Below the pieces are notes generated by a model. That model saw only the letters and a list, made by a program, of their open reading frames with translations, was not told the DNA's origin and did no database searches. 64,000 nucleotides of DNA from Bacillota bacterium. GTDB taxonomy: Bacteria; Bacillota; Clostridia; Christensenellales; Aristaeellaceae. Below are positions 59,892-64,000 of the stretch, piece after piece. Position 1 is the first letter of the stretch. Each line of letters opens with the position of its first letter. Location: contig JAEZRP010000032.1 of NCBI GenBank assembly GCA_023444095.1, forward strand, positions 62,001 to 126,000, read 5' to 3'. The position numbers and the translations under genes are program-made.

Positions 59892-61738
59892 AGCGCCACC
59901 GCCTCCCCTTCAGGATGCTCCCGGTAATATTTCGCCTGTGTCTCAAACAGCTCGAAATACCGCCCCTTCTGAAGAAGCAGTTTTTCGTGCGTCCCCTCCT
60001 CGATCACCTCTCCGCCCTCGATCAGGAGGATGCGACTGCAAAAGCGCGTGGAAGCGAGCCTGTGCGAAATGAAGACCGTAGACTGTTCGCGCATGATCTC
60101 GTCGTAGGTTTCGTATAGCCTGCTTTCGGCGATCGGGTCGAGCGCGGCGGTCGGCTCGTCGAGGACCATCACCGGCGCGGCCTTGTAAAGCGCGCGGGCG
60201 AGCAAAAGCTTCTGTGTCTCTCCGCCCGAGAACTCGACCCCGTCGTCATGGATCGCTTTGCCGAATTCGCTCTTTGTCCCCTTGGGGAGCGCCGCGACCT
60301 TCTCCCACAGCCCCGCGTGGCGCAGGCAAAGCGCAACCTTTTCTTCGTCGATATCGTCGACCGCCTCCGAGACGATCTCGCGGATCGTCACGGGCAGGAT
60401 GGAAAACTGCTGAAACACCGCGGAAAACAGCTTGTAGTAGTCGCGGCGGTCGTACTCCCTTGCGTCGATGCCGTCGTACAGAACGACTCCCTCGGTCGGG
60501 TCGACCAGCCCGCAGATCAGCTTGACGAGCGTGGTCTTGCCCGCGCCGTTGAGCCCGACGACGGCGATGTGTTCCCCGGGACGAATCGTCAGGCTGATCC
60601 CCCTGAGCGCGTCCGTTGCCGCGCCCTCGTACCGATAACGCACGTTTTTCAGCTCGATGGTTCCGGGAAACGCCCGGCGCGCGTCCGTCTTGACGCCGCC
60701 CTCCCTTTTGTAGGTTTCCGGGTATTCCAGATACGCGCGAAGATAATTGAAGGAAAGGTTGATCCGGTGAAGCGCGTTGATTTGCTCGAGAATCCCGCCG
60801 AGCCACAGGGAGAAGCCGGTAATCACGCCGAAATACAGAACGAAATCCGCTACGCCGATCCGCCGGTCCAGCACAAGAAACAGAAGATATGCATACGCGA
60901 CGCCCTCTCGGAGCAGCGACAGTCCGCTATCGGCCGCGGACACGCCGTATACCTTCGCGGCGTAGCGCCCGTACCAGCCCGACAGCCCCTTGAGGTTCTC
61001 TTCGTAGACGCCTTGGAACCATCCGGCCATGTCGTAGAGCCGAATGTCCTTTGCGGAGCGCAGATCGCCGGCTATGCCGTTGATGTAATGGGTCCGCTGC
61101 CCGTAGCCGATCTTCTCCCGATTGTTCTCGGCCGCCCACCTGACGATGCGCCTGTTCAAAAAAGTACTGACGAGCGTCGTCGCGATCAGAAACAGGATTA
61201 CGAGGACATTCAACTGCACCAGAATTCCAAAATAGACGACAAACCCGAGCGCGTTTGAAATAAGCGCGATTCCCACGTCGTAAATCTGCGTCATCGGCGA
61301 AAAATGACCGTTGCAGCTGGAAAAGCTCTCGCTCATCAGCTGCCTGAACCGCTGGCTCTCCTGATTACGGTAATCGGTCGTCATTCCCTTGCGCGCGACC
61401 ATGCGCGTATAATGGGTGTTCATCTTGTACTTGTGGTGGGAGATCTGCTTGTCCGCGAACCGCTTGCAACCCGAGAGAAGCGCGATGGGCAGCGTGAAGA
61501 TCAGGGTAACGAAAATGAGGCCGCGCAAGGTGCCGCCACCCGTGATCTCTTCGATCACGGCCTTCGGCAGAAACGTCGCGAGAACCGGTAGAAGGACGCC
61601 CGCAAGCGACGCCATGCCGCACCACGCCAGAAGCGGCGGATAGCAGTTCAGCGTGCTTTTCAGGCAAAACTGGGCGTTCTTCCCGACCGAATATTCCCTG
61701 ACGCCCAGCTCATTGGATCGATTTTTCGCCGTTTTCAT
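59876..61738 (-). CDS. ABC exporter half-transporter
   Basis: 620 residues from ATG 61738 (GGAGG eight bases upstream); the 24 preceding codons of the frame lack a start with a binding site. Membrane domain about 40-330, then ATPase: Walker A VVGLNGAGKTTLVKLIC, signature FSGGETQKLLLARALYKAAP, Walker B VMVLDEPTAALDPIAES and H-loop ISHRLASTRFCSR. The sequence from signature to Walker B is uninterrupted, in contrast to the partner. Lies 87 bp after a GHKL sensor gene. Confidence 0.9.
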   Translation of the reverse strand: MKTAKNRSNELGVREYSVGKNAQFCLKSTLNCYPPLLAWCGMASLAGVLLPVLATFLPKAVIEEITGGGTLRGLIFVTLIFTLPIALLSGCKRFADKQISHHKYKMNTHYTRMVARKGMTTDYRNQESQRFRQLMSESFSSCNGHFSPMTQIYDVGIALISNALGFVVYFGILVQLNVLVILFLIATTLVSTFLNRRIVRWAAENNREKIGYGQRTHYINGIAGDLRSAKDIRLYDMAGWFQGVYEENLKGLSGWYGRYAAKVYGVSAADSGLSLLREGVAYAYLLFLVLDRRIGVADFVLYFGVITGFSLWLGGILEQINALHRINLSFNYLRAYLEYPETYKREGGVKTDARRAFPGTIELKNVRYRYEGAATDALRGISLTIRPGEHIAVVGLNGAGKTTLVKLICGLVDPTEGVVLYDGIDAREYDRRDYYKLFSAVFQQFSILPVTIREIVSEAVDDIDEEKVALCLRHAGLWEKVAALPKGTKSEFGKAIHDDGVEFSGGETQKLLLARALYKAAPVMVLDEPTAALDPIAESRLYETYDEIMREQSTVFISHRLASTRFCSRILLIEGGEVIEEGTHEKLLLQKGRYFELFETQAKYYREHPEGEAVALCVKD

Positions 61739-61825
61739 CCGCCCCACCTCCGCCGCCATGGTATCAGAAAGCGCCGTCCGAATGTCGTTTTTCGCACGAA
61801 CGGTCGGCATTTTGCACGAATCGCA

Positions 61826-62491
61826 TCATAACGGCAGCAGGACTTCCGTCGCGAACACCCCTTCCTCGCTCTGGCGGTTGACGTAGCCGCCGTATTTCTG
61901 GACAATCCGGTCCACGCGCGCGAGCCCGAAGCCGTGACCAGCGCTCCCCTTTGCGGATCGGTACGCCTTTCCCGACTTTCGCACTTCGCCTACGGAATTG
62001 GATACCGAGAGATAGAGCTGCCCCTTCAGGATGCCGAGAAACACGCGGACGAACCGCCCGTCGCCCTCCCGCAGCCTCATGCACGCCTCCATGGCGTTGT
62101 CCAGCAGGTTCCCCACGACGACGCACAGGTCGATCTGCGAGACGGCAAGTTTCGGCGGCACGACCGCCTTCGCGCTGATGGCGATCCCGCGCGATCTGAT
62201 GAGCGACAGCTTGCTGTTGAGGATCGCGTCCACCATCACGTTGCCGGTCTTGAGGACGGTATCGACCTGCGTCAAATCGTCGTTCAGCCGAAGAAGGTAT
62301 TCCCGCGTCCGCTCCGCGTCGCCGCAGAGGGCGAGCAATGTCTGTATGTGGTTATGGTAATCGTGCCGCCAGCCGCGCATGGTTCGATAGATGTTCTCGA
62401 CCTCGTCGCAGTGCTTCTCGATGAGGCCGCTCTGGTACTCCCCGATGCGGCGTTCGATCATGCGCCCGAAGAGCAGACTCACAAGCCCCAT
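61826..62491 (-). CDS. GHKL-type sensor histidine kinase without membrane domain
   Basis: 221 residues from ATG 62491, six bases after GAGGTG and one base after the regulator stop. The phospho-acceptor region is WRHDYHNHIQTLLALCGD (H-box near residue 45) and the ATP lid shows VVVGNLLDNAMEACMR (N-box), HGFGLARVDRIVQKYGG (G-box). AgrC-like kinases normally carry a large membrane sensor; here the kinase begins almost directly with the dimerisation helix, so the input must come from another protein or from a cytoplasmic signal. Confidence 0.85.
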   Translation of the reverse strand: MGLVSLLFGRMIERRIGEYQSGLIEKHCDEVENIYRTMRGWRHDYHNHIQTLLALCGDAERTREYLLRLNDDLTQVDTVLKTGNVMVDAILNSKLSLIRSRGIAISAKAVVPPKLAVSQIDLCVVVGNLLDNAMEACMRLREGDGRFVRVFLGILKGQLYLSVSNSVGEVRKSGKAYRSAKGSAGHGFGLARVDRIVQKYGGYVNRQSEEGVFATEVLLPL

Positions 62492-62492
62492 G

Positions 62493-63203
62493 TCAGTCAC
62501 CTCTGAAATAGCGGATGAACGCCCGATTCACCGCGTTGTAATTGCCGCGCGACAGGGGGATTTTCCGTCCGTCGTCGAGCGCGACGTCCGTTCTGGAAAT
62601 GCTGCGAATGTGTTTGATCCCGACGATGTAGGAGCGGTGGCACCGGACGAACCCTTCGCCGAGCAGCCTCTCCATTTCGGAAATACCGGCCTTCACCTCG
62701 AGTCGGTCCCTCAGAGTCGTAACGACACAGGAATGGGCGAAGGATTCGACCGAAACGACTTCGCTTGCCGCGGCGCGCGCCGCGCCCCCATTCGCCGGAA
62801 AAACGACGGCCCTGTCGCCCTTGCCGAGACGGCGGACCGCCCTGTCGAGCGCGGCGGACAGCTTCCCGGCATCCACGGGCTTCATGAGGTAATGAAGCGC
62901 GGAAACCTCGTATCCTTCGGCGATGTATTCCGCATATCCGGTGACAAAGACAATCTGAACGGCCTCGTCACGCATCCGGATGGTCTTTGCGAGCGCGACA
63001 CCGTCCATGCCGTCCATCTCAATATCCAGAAGCAGTATATCAAAAGCCCGATCCTCCGCAGAATGAAACAGGAAGGAATCGGCGGAAGGGAACGAGAGGA
63101 TGCGCGCCTGAACCGAGCGGCTGCCGGCCCACGCGTTCACCAGCGATGTCAGATACCGAATGTCCCATTCGTTGTCGTCGCAAATACCAATCCGATATGT
63201 CAT
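62493..63203 (-). CDS. LytTR family response regulator
   Basis: 236 residues. Receiver domain with IGICDDNEWDIRYL, phospho-accepting Asp in LLLDIEMDGMDGV and the conserved Lys in LMKPVDAGKL; C-terminal LytTR DNA-binding domain with VVSVESFAHSCVVTTLRDRL, EGFVRCHRSYIVGIKHIRSI and LDDGRKIPLSRGNYNAV. Together with the GHKL kinase it probably regulates the adjacent ABC exporter pair. A GAGG binding site precedes the ATG. Confidence 0.93.
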   Translation of the reverse strand: MTYRIGICDDNEWDIRYLTSLVNAWAGSRSVQARILSFPSADSFLFHSAEDRAFDILLLDIEMDGMDGVALAKTIRMRDEAVQIVFVTGYAEYIAEGYEVSALHYLMKPVDAGKLSAALDRAVRRLGKGDRAVVFPANGGAARAAASEVVSVESFAHSCVVTTLRDRLEVKAGISEMERLLGEGFVRCHRSYIVGIKHIRSISRTDVALDDGRKIPLSRGNYNAVNRAFIRYFRGD

Positions 63204-63232
63204 TGGGCCGCTCCATTCCTCATTTCTTTGTT

Positions 63233-63261
63233 ATTATAGTCGGTCCAACCGGGAATAGCAA
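63233..63261 (-). promoter_or_regulatory. Promoter of the LytTR/GHKL/ABC exporter operon
   Basis: Minus strand TTGCTA (63256-63261), 17-base spacer, TATAAT (63233-63238), about 30 bp before the regulator start. Confidence 0.75.
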
Positions 63262-63326
63262 CATCCGCGGCGCCTTCGGGGAGACCGGGTTGCGCCGCGC
63301 CCGGGCTGATGAGCTGTATTGTGCAT

Positions 63327-63359
63327 AAAAAGGGCGTCTGCCTCGAATGACAGACGCCC
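63327..63359 (-). terminator. Intrinsic terminator of the family-5 binding-protein gene
   Basis: GGGCGTCTG/CAGACGCCC stem (9 bp) with a ten-base loop, followed on the minus strand by TTTTT, 17 bp after the stop codon of the solute-binding protein. It separates that operon from the LytTR promoter. Confidence 0.9.
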
Positions 63360-63376
63360 CTTCGCGTTCTTTCCGA

Positions 63377-64000
63377 TCAGTTCTGCTGGCTCTTGTAGTA
63401 GAACTGCTCGAACAGGAATCCCCAGCCGATGGCGATGCCGCCGGACGGCACGTTCCCGATGTCGGAGTTGATCACGACGCACACGTCCATGGAGTAGAAC
63501 GGCGTGATGAGGTACTTCATGTCGGCCATGGCCTTTCGCACCGAGGGATAAACCTCGTTCACGGCCGTGCCCGCGTCGACGGTCAGGAGGGACTCCGTCA
63601 TCAGGAGGAAGTCCTTGACCTCCTGCGGAGGCTCAAGGTACTGGCCGGGATCGAGCGCCGCGCCGCTCAGGCCGCCCGCTTTGACCCAGCTGCTCCAAAG
63701 GGGCGCCCAGTATCCGATGCCCCAATCGTTGATCCACCAGGTCGTTGCAGCGTCGCTGTACGCGAAGACCATCGGCACCTCGTTGGCCTCGACGGAGGTC
63801 GCCAGCAGAGAGCCCGCAGTCGTGTACACCGAGGCGTTCAACCCGATCTCGCGCCAGAATTCGACGAGCAGCTCCGCCATCGGTACCCAGTAGGTGTTGC
63901 TCTCGCTGCCGCTGTTCCAGAACTGCCACTGGAACGGGAGGCCGCTCGGCGTCTCACGATAGCCGTCGCCGTCCAAATCCTTCATGCCCATCTCGTCGAG
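63377..64000 (-). CDS. ABC importer solute-binding protein, family 5, C-terminal part
   Basis: 208 codons up to the window edge; the N-terminus lies outside. LDEMGMKDLDGDGYRETPSG is the conserved 'd.dGdG.re' hinge region of family 5 (DppA/OppA-like) binding proteins, followed by the second lobe with LLVEFWREIGLNASVYTTAG. It differs clearly from the binding protein at 25052-26926 and so belongs to a second importer. Last gene of its operon because a strong terminator follows. Confidence 0.9.
   Translation of the reverse strand, partial: LDEMGMKDLDGDGYRETPSGLPFQWQFWNSGSESNTYWVPMAELLVEFWREIGLNASVYTTAGSLLATSVEANEVPMVFAYSDAATTWWINDWGIGYWAPLWSSWVKAGGLSGAALDPGQYLEPPQEVKDFLLMTESLLTVDAGTAVNEVYPSVRKAMADMKYLITPFYSMDVCVVINSDIGNVPSGGIAIGWGFLFEQFYYKSQQN

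Overview
The window comes from a GC-rich (roughly 60 %), Gram-positive-type anaerobic bacterium, most likely a member of the Clostridia (Bacillota). Supporting evidence: a SAM-I riboswitch in front of metK, a PyrR-type attenuator in front of pyrR-uraA, strong AGGAGG ribosome binding sites with GTG/TTG starts, many TTGACA/TATAAT promoters, LytTR/GHKL and AraC regulators, and inserted-ferredoxin MinD-type ATPases. No ribosomal RNA or species-specific marker is present, so the genus is left open.

Layout. 1-1 kb: end of an ABC exporter operon. 1-6 kb (minus): LacI regulator, Gfo/Idh/MocA dehydrogenase, two YibE/F membrane proteins and an APH-fold kinase in one operon with a self-operator at the promoter. 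6-10 kb (minus): a decayed DsrE gene and a heterodimeric ABC exporter, divergent from MarR plus a GH51 arabinofuranosidase (10-12 kb). 12-15 kb (minus): acetyltransferase, uracil permease and pyrR with its attenuator. 15-19.6 kb (minus): tightly overlapping operon of tautomerase, GH3 glycosidase, zinc-dependent phospholipase-like protein, nitroreductase and APH-fold kinase. 19.7-21.6 kb (plus): SAM riboswitch-metK, a small membrane protein and tRNA-Leu(UAA), followed by about 440 bp of apparently decayed DNA.

22-31.2 kb (plus): an operon with a sugar epimerase-like TIM barrel, AraC regulator, dehydrogenase and a complete family-5 (Dpp/Opp-type) ABC importer; the catabolic partners suggest it imports an oligosaccharide or sugar derivative. 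31.4-36.4 kb (minus): a cluster of unknown function with two NifX-like proteins, two ferredoxin-containing P-loop ATPases, an MBL-fold protein, an Mrp/ApbC Fe-S carrier, DUF134 and DUF5320, headed by a promoter framed by a perfect inverted repeat. 36.6-45.8 kb (plus): a complete subtype I-C CRISPR-Cas locus (cas3-cas5c-cas8c-cas7c-cas4-cas1-cas2) with 20 repeats and 19 spacers.

46-51.3 kb (plus): an ABC transporter/DUF1854/ABC transporter trio of the type linked to cyanophycin metabolism elsewhere, preceded by a long structured leader ending in an intrinsic terminator with a competing hairpin. 51-64 kb: MATE exporter, AraC/GyrI-type regulator, a 1171-residue protein made of three tandem copies of an unrecognised domain, a two-gene ABC exporter one of whose ATPases carries a 28-codon insertion, a LytTR/GHKL two-component pair, and the end of a family-5 solute-binding protein.

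Most promising for follow-up: the attenuator leader of the DUF1854 trio, the triplicated 1171-residue protein, the Fe-S ATPase cluster and the ATPase insertion. All functional names come from recognising sequence motifs by eye; no database search was run.
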